From positions 1-35,444 of the forward strand of contig JAFRLI010000172.1 of NCBI GenBank assembly GCA_017431255.1: a DNA stretch of 35,444 nt, read 5' to 3'. The stretch comes from Victivallales bacterium (GTDB lineage: Bacteria; Verrucomicrobiota; Lentisphaeria; Oligosphaerales; Oligosphaeraceae). Both the position numbers and the translations under genes were made by a program. Of this stretch, positions 11,807 through 20,916 are shown in pieces. How positions within the stretch are numbered: position 1 is the stretch's first letter; each line of letters begins with the position of its first letter. The notes beneath the pieces were generated by a model. The model was not told where the DNA came from. It ran no database searches and saw only the letters and a program-made list of their open reading frames with translations.

Positions 11807-13089
11807 AGTTCGAGTTCCTGGGCTTGAATGCCGAGGGCGTTGAGTTTCGGGACCAATTCGCTGTATCCCCGGTAGATCATCTCCGCATTGTAAATGACCG
11901 AGGTGCCTCGGGCACATGCGGCGGCAACGACCATCGCCATCCCCGCTCGTATGTCTGGACTGGACATTTCAATCCCGTGCAAGCGAACGGGACCCGAAAT
12001 CACGACGCGGTGCGGGTCGCATACCACGGCATTTGCCCCCATCGCGACCAGTTTGTCCACGAAATAGAGGCGGCTTTCAAACATCTTCTCGAAGAATAGG
12101 GAGGTGCCGCGTGCTTGGGTCGCCACCACGACGAGGCAACTCATCATGTCGCTGGGAAATTGCGGCCAGGGACCGTCGGCGATGACGGGGATGGCGTTCC
12201 CGAGGTCCTTCACGAGTCGTGGAGCACTGCGGACTTTCATGGAAATCAGATTTGGCTTCAGCGTAAAATGGAGGGAGAACCGTTCGAAGACGCGTCGCGT
12301 CATCCAATAGTGTCTCGGCTGGATGTCTCCCTGCAGTTCAATCTGGCCGCCTGTCACGGCGCACAGGGAAAGAAAACTGGCGGCTTCCACGTGGTCCGAG
12401 CCGATGGTCATCTCGGCCCCGTGCAACTTCGACACTCCTTCCACCACGAGGATATTGCTTTCAATCCCCGAAATCCGTGCACCCATGGCGTTCAGCAGTT
12501 GCGCCAACTGGCTGACGTGGGGTTCGCATGCTGCATTGCGGATGATGGTTGTTCCCGAGGAGAGCACTGCAGTCAAAAGGATGTGTTCGGTGGCGGTCAC
12601 GCTCGCTTCGTCCAGAAAGATTTCGGAACCGTGCAGGCGCTTGTCTCGCGAGAAGGAGAACACGTAGGGAGTGGCTTCGATTTTAACACCGAGTTTCTGC
12701 AAGCCATAGAAATGCCCGTCCAGACGTCGTCTGCCAATGACATCGCCGCCAGGCGGGGCGAGACGCGCGGAACCGCAACGGGCGGTCAGCGGACCGGCAA
12801 ACAATAAAGAAGTGCGGATGCGACGGCACAATTCCGACGGCAGCACTGTCCCTGTAACATCTTTCGCGCAAAGTACCAGCGTGTCACCCTCCCAGGAAAC
12901 CTGGACCCCGAGCGCACGCGCAATCTCCAGCATCTGCTCCACATCCACAATTTTCGGGACGTTGTGCAGAATCACCTCGTCCTTCGTCAGAATGGACGCC
13001 ACCAACATCGGCAATGCGGCATTCTTGTTGCCACCCAGGCGAATCACGCCGTCCGTCTTCGAACCACCTTCAATCCGTATGCTTCTCAT
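11803..13089 (-). CDS. murA: UDP-N-acetylglucosamine 1-carboxyvinyltransferase with Asp at the catalytic Cys site
   Basis: A 428-residue EPSP-synthase-fold enzyme that transfers enolpyruvate from PEP to UDP-GlcNAc, the first committed step of peptidoglycan synthesis. Visible active-site residues are Lys22/Asn23 in GGNKNAALPM, Arg in RRIRTSLLFAGPL, Asp314 in WPQFPSDMM and Arg381 in SPDIRAGMAM. The mobile loop reads PPGGDVIGRRRLDGH, so the residue that is Cys115 in E. coli is Asp116 here. The same natural change in chlamydial and mycobacterial MurA preserves activity and gives resistance to fosfomycin. It is first gene of a two-gene operon with murB and is transcribed away from the Tad locus, from a shared 274-base region. 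Confidence 0.95.
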   Translation of the reverse strand: MRSIRIEGGSKTDGVIRLGGNKNAALPMLVASILTKDEVILHNVPKIVDVEQMLEIARALGVQVSWEGDTLVLCAKDVTGTVLPSELCRRIRTSLLFAGPLTARCGSARLAPPGGDVIGRRRLDGHFYGLQKLGVKIEATPYVFSFSRDKRLHGSEIFLDEASVTATEHILLTAVLSSGTTIIRNAACEPHVSQLAQLLNAMGARISGIESNILVVEGVSKLHGAEMTIGSDHVEAASFLSLCAVTGGQIELQGDIQPRHYWMTRRVFERFSLHFTLKPNLISMKVRSAPRLVKDLGNAIPVIADGPWPQFPSDMMSCLVVVATQARGTSLFFEKMFESRLYFVDKLVAMGANAVVCDPHRVVISGPVRLHGIEMSSPDIRAGMAMVVAAACARGTSVIYNAEMIYRGYSELVPKLNALGIQAQELEL

Positions 13090-13262
13090 CTCCGTTCACG
13101 CTCCAACACTCGTGCGATTTTTTGGACCATTTTTCAATATAGTTCTCATTCGGGACAAATCAAATGCCAAGGGGGATGAAAGGGGAAGGGGCAGGCGGGG
13201 CTGGGCGCAAAAACTAGAGGTGCGAGATTCTCTAGCACGTCTGGATTTTTGCAAGAGGTTAT

Positions 13263-13290
13263 TTGACAATAAAGAAAATGGGATTACTGT
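13263..13290 (+). promoter_or_regulatory. Candidate promoter of the Tad pilus operon
   Basis: TTGACA (13263-13268) matches the -35 consensus exactly. A weak -10, TACTGT, follows after 16 bases, in an AT-rich stretch about 75 bases before cpaB. The 13090-13363 gap between divergent murA and cpaB must hold both promoters and shows no other feature. The poor -10 keeps confidence low. Confidence 0.35.
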
Positions 13291-13363
13291 ACATTTGGTT
13301 TTTGTATTTGTATGTAGTTTGCATTCTTGTTGTAATTTTCAGAAGAGAACGGAGAAAGGAGCG

Positions 13364-14119
13364 ATGAAAAACATCATCCCGTTGATTGTGGCGGTGATTC
13401 TGGGGTTGGTAGCGGTGTTTGCCGTGAGCCGAACGATAGCCGGTAAGGATGAGAGCAAGGAGCAGAAGGTGGAAGTCGTTGCGGCGACGCGCATGCTGGA
13501 GGCGGGGGAGAACCTGTCGGATGGTTTCATCTATGCGCGTTCGGTGGCGGTTTCGTCGTTGCCGAAGCAGCACGTGAAGTGGAACAATCGCAGCATGATT
13601 ATCGGGCAGAAGCTGTTGCATTCGGTCGCGAAAGGGGACTATGTCCTGCTGTCGGATGTCGGTGGCGTGACCTTGAGCAAAGGCAACATCATTGGCGATG
13701 GCGAATGGGGGGTTCCGGTGAGTTTTTCAGACAACACGCTCGTGAAGATGTTGCAGCCAGGTGATGAAATCGCCATTGTGGGCACGTACAAACTTCAGGA
13801 GACCGTCAAGAAAGGCAAAGATGTCGATGCGGGGACGGACGTTGTTCAGCGCACGGTGACGACGGTGATTTTCCCGCGCGTGCGTATTTTGGAATTAACG
13901 CCGAGCGGGGTGCTGCTATCCCTGCCGCCTCAGCAGGCGCTGGCATTGACGGCGATCCAGCAGCAGGCCGACCTCTTCCCGCTGTTGCGCAAGACGAACG
14001 ACACCAAGGCCATGAACCGCAAGGACGGCGGCATCTACGAATCCAGCACGCTGACCGAGTTGGCCACGGGGTTGAATCACATTGAAATCCCAGCTGTTCC
14101 CTCCGAAATCAAGGAATAA
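13364..14119 (+). CDS. cpaB: Flp pilus assembly protein CpaB/RcpC
   Basis: A 251-residue periplasmic Tad component anchored by an N-terminal membrane helix (MKNIIPLIVAVILGLVAVFA). After it comes a SAF-type domain (VVAATRMLEAGENLSDGFI, then GQKLLHSVAKGDYVLL), as in CpaB/RcpC and FlgA proteins, which work with the secretin. ATG 13364 follows AAAGGA at 13355-13360; a much longer in-frame extension runs antisense through murA and is not real. It is first gene of the Tad locus, 15 bases before cpaC. Length and order fit the usual rcpC-rcpA pair. Confidence 0.85.
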   Translation: MKNIIPLIVAVILGLVAVFAVSRTIAGKDESKEQKVEVVAATRMLEAGENLSDGFIYARSVAVSSLPKQHVKWNNRSMIIGQKLLHSVAKGDYVLLSDVGGVTLSKGNIIGDGEWGVPVSFSDNTLVKMLQPGDEIAIVGTYKLQETVKKGKDVDAGTDVVQRTVTTVIFPRVRILELTPSGVLLSLPPQQALALTAIQQQADLFPLLRKTNDTKAMNRKDGGIYESSTLTELATGLNHIEIPAVPSEIKE

Positions 14120-14134
14120 CCAAAGGAGAATGAC

Positions 14135-15646
14135 ATGAAACTGAAGGGCGTTTTGTTTTGTTTGCTGCTGAGTCTGCTGGCTGTGTTTGGCGCGGAACAG
14201 GAGAAGTTCAGCTTGACGGTTGGCGCGGTCAAGGTATTGGATTTGCCGTTTGCACTGGAATCCTACCGCCTGAGTTCGAAGGGCAAAGTGACGGTGGAAG
14301 AGGTGAACAAGCAGCAGTTGCGCGTCATCGGCGTCGCCTTGGGCGAGTGCAACCTGACGGTCACTGGCGCCGGCGTCAGCATGGACTACAGCATCTCCGT
14401 GAAAGGCAACATCAACAACCTCCTCAAACGTCTGCGCACGGACTTGGAGAACATGCCGGAACTGGACATCTCCGTGAACCAGGACTACATCGTCATCAAG
14501 GGTACCATCAGCAACCCGACTAAGTGGGCGGATTACCAGAAGGTTCTGGGACTCTATGGCAATAACGTCCACAGTTTTGCGCGCTTCCAGCCGACCCCCG
14601 AAACCATGCTTAATCTCAAGAAGATGCTGGAAAATGACGGGTTCCCCTTCGTTGCGGAAGGCCAAAAGCCGAAGTTGGGCGAATTGGATATGAAAATTAC
14701 CCCCGATGCGGTCATTTTTGCGGGCGAACTCTGCAGTGCGGAAGCGATTGCCAAGATTCGCCAGACCTTGAGCACGCAGACCTGGCTGGACCTCAGCGGT
14801 GAGAACCCCTCTCCTGAAAGCGGAAAAATCCGCGGTATTCTGAACCTGAGCGTCGTTCAGACCCTCCTGGATGTCGAAGTGGTTTATGTGGCAGTGAACG
14901 AGTCTGACAGTTCCAATATCGGTGCCGGCGCACCTGATTTCACCTTGAACATCCGCTATCTCTATGACGCCGTGCTTGGCAAGGCCGCCACGAACAACTT
15001 GATGTTCGGTGCTGGCATGGGCCCGACCCTGAAGTTCCTCGCCCAGAACGGCATCACCCGTACCTACACCGCGGGACACATCACCTTTGCCAACCACGAT
15101 GACAAGGGCGGCGAACTCCACACCGGCGGTACCGTCTCCGTCAAGGTTTCCGGCACGGACAATGGCAGCCTCCAGGACATCGACTACGGTCTGACCATCA
15201 AGGTCAAGGGCGGTCTCGTTGCCCCGAACCGTGTCAAACTGGATTTGGATTTGACCAATACGTCCGCAGTCTCCTCCACGGGCGATGCCTACAGCCGCAG
15301 CACCGACACCACGAAGCAGGTGGTGTACTGCGAACTGGACAAGACCCTCGCCATCGCCGGCAGCAAGAAGATTTCCCAGGACATCTCCAACTCCGGTCTG
15401 CCCGGTTTCCGCAATACCCCCGTTCTGAAGTGGTTCGTTGCTTCTGAAGGGAAGGCCAAGAATGACACCCGCCTCTTGATTTTGGTCTGCCCGCGCGTCG
15501 GCGGTCCCAGCAAGGATTTGCAGATTGAAATCCCCCTGTCCGAGGACGGCAAGGATGTCTACAAGACGGGTTCTGGCGACCTGGAAGAGAAACTTGAAAA
15601 AGACCGCGCTGCGAAGCCCTGGTACAAGCGCTGGTTCGGGAAATAA
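14135..15646 (+). CDS. cpaC: Tad pilus outer-membrane secretin CpaC/RcpA
   Basis: A 503-residue secretin with signal peptide (MKLKGVLFCLLLSLLAVFGA). An N-terminal pilus-formation domain (FSLTVGAVKVLDLP, VTVEEVNKQQLRVIG) leads into a BON-like region (LDISVNQDYIVIKGTISN). The C-terminal secretin domain (about residues 240-460) contains the typical ending NSGLPGFRNTPVLKWFV and TRLLILVCPRV. It forms the outer-membrane channel for the Flp pilus. The ribosome-binding site AAAGGAG precedes the ATG. A strong hairpin follows the gene. No RcpB or pilotin-like gene is next to it, although the lipoprotein at 29295 could serve; that is speculation. Confidence 0.9.
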   Translation: MKLKGVLFCLLLSLLAVFGAEQEKFSLTVGAVKVLDLPFALESYRLSSKGKVTVEEVNKQQLRVIGVALGECNLTVTGAGVSMDYSISVKGNINNLLKRLRTDLENMPELDISVNQDYIVIKGTISNPTKWADYQKVLGLYGNNVHSFARFQPTPETMLNLKKMLENDGFPFVAEGQKPKLGELDMKITPDAVIFAGELCSAEAIAKIRQTLSTQTWLDLSGENPSPESGKIRGILNLSVVQTLLDVEVVYVAVNESDSSNIGAGAPDFTLNIRYLYDAVLGKAATNNLMFGAGMGPTLKFLAQNGITRTYTAGHITFANHDDKGGELHTGGTVSVKVSGTDNGSLQDIDYGLTIKVKGGLVAPNRVKLDLDLTNTSAVSSTGDAYSRSTDTTKQVVYCELDKTLAIAGSKKISQDISNSGLPGFRNTPVLKWFVASEGKAKNDTRLLILVCPRVGGPSKDLQIEIPLSEDGKDVYKTGSGDLEEKLEKDRAAKPWYKRWFGK

Positions 15647-15658
15647 TCACGCAACGGC

Positions 15659-15695
15659 GAGAGTGCTCCCCGTGGCCTGCCACGGGAGCACTCTC
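15659..15695 (+). terminator. Strong intercistronic hairpin without T-tract
   Basis: GAGAGTGCTCC-CCGTGG and CCACGGGAGCACTCTC pair over 16 base pairs with one bulged C and a 4-base loop (CCTG). No run of T follows, so it is not a textbook intrinsic terminator. It stands in the only sizeable gap (111 bases) between cpaC and the FHA-CpaF gene. It may attenuate transcription, stabilise the upstream mRNA end or be a processing site that sets different amounts of secretin and ATPase. Confidence 0.6.
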
Positions 15696-15757
15696 TGGCG
15701 CAGAATGCCTGCGGGAGACCGGAATCCTCCTGTGGGTATGATTTTACTAGAGGACGC

Positions 15758-17458
<1,701 letters not shown>

Positions 17459-17474
17459 TGGACGGAGGTGGAAA

Positions 17475-18356
17475 TTGTTGGACAAGCTATTCCAATCTAG
17501 TTCTTTTGTGTATGCGGTTGTATTTGCGGCGGTAACGCTGAGCATCTACATTTTGATTTCGACGCTGTACAAGGTGACGCTGGAGACGCAGGAGAACAAG
17601 CGTGGCGAGTTCGAGGAACTGAAGCGTTTCGTTAGTCTGCCGAAGTTGCTTTCGATGCGATTTTCGGGATTGTTCCTGCTGGGAACGGTGCTGGTTGTGA
17701 TTTTATTGCTGTGCGGTGTTGAAAATCCGTTCATCTACATTCCCATCGGTCTGGTCATGAGTGCCATAGGCTGGATGGCGCCTTTGTGGTATTACCGCTG
17801 GAAGGCGGCGCAGCGCAAGGAATTGTTCGAGGCAAAGTTGCTGGATTTCACGATGGGACTGGCCAGCGGTATGCGTTCCGGTCTGGGGTTGCCCCAGGCT
17901 CTGGAGGCGACCGCCAAGCGCATAGGGGAACCAATGCAGGAGGAATTGCAGACCGTCTTGCGGGAATATCGTTTCGGAATGGAACTGGCGGACGCGCTGC
18001 AGCGCCTCAACGAGCGAATGCCTAGCGAGGATATGAGCCTGCTCGTCACCACTATCAAACTGACCACCAAGACCGGCGGAAGCCTGGTCGAGGTGATGGA
18101 CAAGATGGTGGAGATGATACGCGGCCGCCGCGAGTTCCAGGAACGCCTGAAGAATATGACGGCGCAGGGGAAATTCGAGGCGATTGCAATGTCCTGCGCT
18201 CCTGTGGCCGCGTTCTTCCTGTTGTATTTTGTGGACCCTGATTTGATGCGGCCGATGGTGACAACGGGAATGGGCTGGTGCGGCATCGGGGTCGTTGCCG
18301 TGATGATTACCTGCGGCTATCTGGTCATCAAGAAGATTGTGACGATTGAGGTGTAG
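17475..18356 (+). CDS. tadB: Tad pilus inner-membrane platform protein TadB
   Basis: A 293-residue T2SS GspF-type membrane protein that forms the assembly platform with TadC. It has an N-terminal helix, a central pair of helices (FLLGTVLVVILLLCGV, IYIPIGLVMSAIGWMAPLW), the GspF domain (FTMGLASGMRSGLGLPQALEATA, KTGGSLVEVMDKM) and two C-terminal helices. No ATG fits: the start is a TTG at 17475 or 17478, after GGAGG at 17464-17468. A further upstream TTG at 17442 would overlap cpaF. It ends two bases before tadC. Confidence 0.9.
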   Translation: MLDKLFQSSSFVYAVVFAAVTLSIYILISTLYKVTLETQENKRGEFEELKRFVSLPKLLSMRFSGLFLLGTVLVVILLLCGVENPFIYIPIGLVMSAIGWMAPLWYYRWKAAQRKELFEAKLLDFTMGLASGMRSGLGLPQALEATAKRIGEPMQEELQTVLREYRFGMELADALQRLNERMPSEDMSLLVTTIKLTTKTGGSLVEVMDKMVEMIRGRREFQERLKNMTAQGKFEAIAMSCAPVAAFFLLYFVDPDLMRPMVTTGMGWCGIGVVAVMITCGYLVIKKIVTIEV

Positions 18357-18358
18357 CG

Positions 18359-19267
18359 ATGAATCATTCAGACTTGTTGACATATGTCGTCGTCTTTCTG
18401 GTGGTGTTTGTGCCGTACCTGTTCCTGCAGTTCTGCCTGGACAACCAAGGAAAGAAAAAGGAAGATCGGAGCCTGGATGAACTGCCGTTGGCGTTTCGCT
18501 GGTGCTTTGGACTGCTGAACCAACTGTCGGATGTGGGTGGCAGGCAGTTGGCGGCCTTCCAGGAAGAGCGCGCGAAGGACATTCGGAACAAACTCGTCAT
18601 CGCGAATCTGCCGATGAAGGCGGAGCATGTATTTGCGGCGGAGGCACTTTTCGGGATTGTGGGGACGGTGGTGCCGTTGCTGTTTTTTGCGCTGGTGACC
18701 AAGCGAATGGACTATGCGATTGGCGCGGGATTGCTGTTTGGAGTGGTCGGCGGACTCTATCCGTCCATGACCGTGGCAAGTCTGGCAGACAAGCGGCAGG
18801 AACTCATTATGAAGAATCTGCCGTTTGCGATTGATTTGATTGGCTCCGCCATGCGTGCCGGACTGGACTTTTCTGCGGCCGTGCGGTATTATGTTTCGAC
18901 GGAGAAAAAGACGAATCCGCTGGCGGTGGAGTTTGGTGTGATGCTGCGTCAGATGGAACTGGGGAAGACGCGCGTGGAGGCACTGGAAGACGTGGCGAAT
19001 CGCGTGCAGACGGACGATTTCCGCTCGTTCTCCGGTGCGGTGGCGCACGGAACGGAGATTGGTGCGTCCATTGTGGACACGATGCGCGTGCAGGGGGAGG
19101 AGATGCGCCGAGCGCGGTTCAACCGTGCGGAACGAAAGGCGGCGCGTGCGCCTTCGATTATGATTTTGCCGATCGCGGTGTTCATCATGCCTGCGATTTT
19201 CGTGGTGATTGGAACACCCGTTCTGATTAAGATTCAGTCCAGTGGTCTGGGAGCAATGATGCAATGA
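18359..19267 (+). CDS. tadC: Tad pilus inner-membrane platform protein TadC
   Basis: A 302-residue GspF-type platform protein, partner of TadB. An N-terminal helix (LTYVVVFLVVFVPYLFLQFC) and a mid pair of helices precede the GspF domain (LPFAIDLIGSAMRAGLDFSAAV, GTEIGASIVDTMRVQGEEMRR), ending in a hydrophobic hairpin (PSIMILPIAVFIMPAIFVVIG). The ribosome-binding site GAGGTG is within the last codons of tadB. Its stop overlaps the next ATG as ATGA. Order cpaF-tadB-tadC is the usual Tad core. Confidence 0.9.
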   Translation: MNHSDLLTYVVVFLVVFVPYLFLQFCLDNQGKKKEDRSLDELPLAFRWCFGLLNQLSDVGGRQLAAFQEERAKDIRNKLVIANLPMKAEHVFAAEALFGIVGTVVPLLFFALVTKRMDYAIGAGLLFGVVGGLYPSMTVASLADKRQELIMKNLPFAIDLIGSAMRAGLDFSAAVRYYVSTEKKTNPLAVEFGVMLRQMELGKTRVEALEDVANRVQTDDFRSFSGAVAHGTEIGASIVDTMRVQGEEMRRARFNRAERKAARAPSIMILPIAVFIMPAIFVVIGTPVLIKIQSSGLGAMMQ

Positions 19268-20916
19268 AATACCAGATTCGATTCACGGAAGGCGAATTGC
19301 AGGGGAAGACCTTCCCCCTTGGCCAGAATGCGGTCTCCATTGGACGCTCGCATTCCAATGACATTCGCGTCGGAACTCCGGATGTCTCCTCGAAGCACGT
19401 TCGGCTCACCCTGGAACCGGAAGGCGTTGTGCTCGAAAACCTGAGTTCCCGCGTCACGCAAATCGATGATATGGCGTTGCAGTTGGGTGACCGCAAGCCG
19501 CTCATGGCGGGGCAGGTTGTCGCGATGGGAAGTCTTGTCAAGTTCACCGTGGAAGTGCTTGCGGACGCGCCCGCGCCTGCGCGTGCGTCCACTGCGGATG
19601 ACAATGACGCTACCACGCCACCGCCGCCCAAGGCACCTGCCGCAAAACCCGCTGCCTCCATGGATTCGGACGTGACAATGCCGCCAAAGGCCGCCCCGAA
19701 GCCCGCGTCTCCCATGGATTCGGATCGAACGACGCCGCCCCAGGCCGCGTCTGTCGTCCCGAAACCCATTCCGCAACCGTCTCCCATGCCGACGCCAGTT
19801 CCGACGCCAGTGCCTGAGCCGGTATCGGAAGAGGGTGCGGACTCTGGGAACGAGACCATTGCGATGCAGACGCGCATGGCTTCCGCGGAAGAATTGGAGT
19901 TTATGAAGAGCAGCCATGAGAAGAAAAAGATTCGGAAGACAGGGCTGTGGCTGTTCCTGCTCGTTGTGCTGATTGCGGGTCTGGTCGGCGGGTACTACGG
20001 ATTCCTGTACAAGCCGCCAGAGAAGTTTGTCTCCTGGCCCGTGGACGAGACCGGGAAAAAACTGACTGCTGCGGTTCAGATGGAGAATTGCCCGTATCTG
20101 AAGGATATCGATTTCGAATATCCGAAACTGCCGACGACCGAGGTGGCCAAGGCACCTGGAAAGATTGTGGTGAAGACCGCGCTTGGCAAGTATCGTGACG
20201 TGCCGCTGCGCCTCACGCTGGATTATTTCCAGGACAAGAACTCGTTGACCGAGGAACGCACTTCCACCCTCGAACGATGGATGACTACCAAGACAACGGG
20301 CAGCGAAAACTGGAACTTTGACCTCATCCAGCCCATCGCCTTCTACCAGAAAGCGCACGGAATCCCCTATCTCGCAGTCTCCTACAGCCGCACGGAAAAT
20401 AACGAATCCTACGTCGGAGTTGCGGTACAGATTCGCATGGCGGACTGGATTTTCCTGCTACAGAAAGAGATTCCGACGCGTGACCGCTGGCGCGCAGAGT
20501 GGTACATCCAGCAGATGGCGTTCTTCCGTTTCTCGGAGGCATTCCTGATGAACCACTGGGAAGGGACCTCGAAGTTCCAGGAGGGGCAGCCGGCTTCCAT
20601 TCTCGCGGAGGCGAAGTCTCTGCTGCACCGCCGTTCCCCGTCGGTCTGGTTCAAAGCGGAATACCTGTTGCGGAGTGTTCTGTGCCAGGCGCAAAAGGCA
20701 GGGGAGAAGCAGGTCGTTGCGGACGCCGTCGAACTGGTTCGTGAATTGCGTGCCAGCCAGATTGAATACTACAACCAGCAGAAGATCACGTATCTGCTGG
20801 CGAAGACGCAAAAGAACGAGAAGGAGATGAAGAAAATCAGTGCGGAACTGCGCGGGGTTTTCTCCTCCGAGGAAGACTATAGATTTCATCGAATCAGGCA
20901 GGACAAATGGGATTGA
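19264..20916 (+). CDS. FHA-domain membrane protein with Thr-rich acidic linker
   Basis: A 550-residue protein. Residues 1-100 are an FHA domain (VSIGRSHSNDIRVG, VSSKHVRL), though the usual NG motif after the Ser is missing. A Pro/Ala linker (101-215) carries three copies of an Asp-Thr-Pro motif: DNDATTPP, DSDVTMPP and DSDRTTPP, then GNETIAMQT. A single membrane helix (about 226-247) puts the remaining 300 residues in the periplasm, in a region I do not recognise (PPEKFVSWPVDETGK, then helical). The linker Thr residues look like kinase targets that other FHA domains could bind. It sits between tadC and another FHA protein, overlapping both, where TadZ/TadD might be expected. Function is unknown; a signal-transducing part of the pilus platform is likely. 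Confidence 0.8.
   Translation: MKYQIRFTEGELQGKTFPLGQNAVSIGRSHSNDIRVGTPDVSSKHVRLTLEPEGVVLENLSSRVTQIDDMALQLGDRKPLMAGQVVAMGSLVKFTVEVLADAPAPARASTADDNDATTPPPPKAPAAKPAASMDSDVTMPPKAAPKPASPMDSDRTTPPQAASVVPKPIPQPSPMPTPVPTPVPEPVSEEGADSGNETIAMQTRMASAEELEFMKSSHEKKKIRKTGLWLFLLVVLIAGLVGGYYGFLYKPPEKFVSWPVDETGKKLTAAVQMENCPYLKDIDFEYPKLPTTEVAKAPGKIVVKTALGKYRDVPLRLTLDYFQDKNSLTEERTSTLERWMTTKTTGSENWNFDLIQPIAFYQKAHGIPYLAVSYSRTENNESYVGVAVQIRMADWIFLLQKEIPTRDRWRAEWYIQQMAFFRFSEAFLMNHWEGTSKFQEGQPASILAEAKSLLHRRSPSVWFKAEYLLRSVLCQAQKAGEKQVVADAVELVRELRASQIEYYNQQKITYLLAKTQKNEKEMKKISAELRGVFSSEEDYRFHRIRQDKWD

Noticed and set aside
12737-13363. In-frame upstream extension of cpaB by about 209 codons
   Set aside because: It runs antisense through murA and has no pilus-like sequence. 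The start at 13364 has a ribosome-binding site and a proper membrane anchor.
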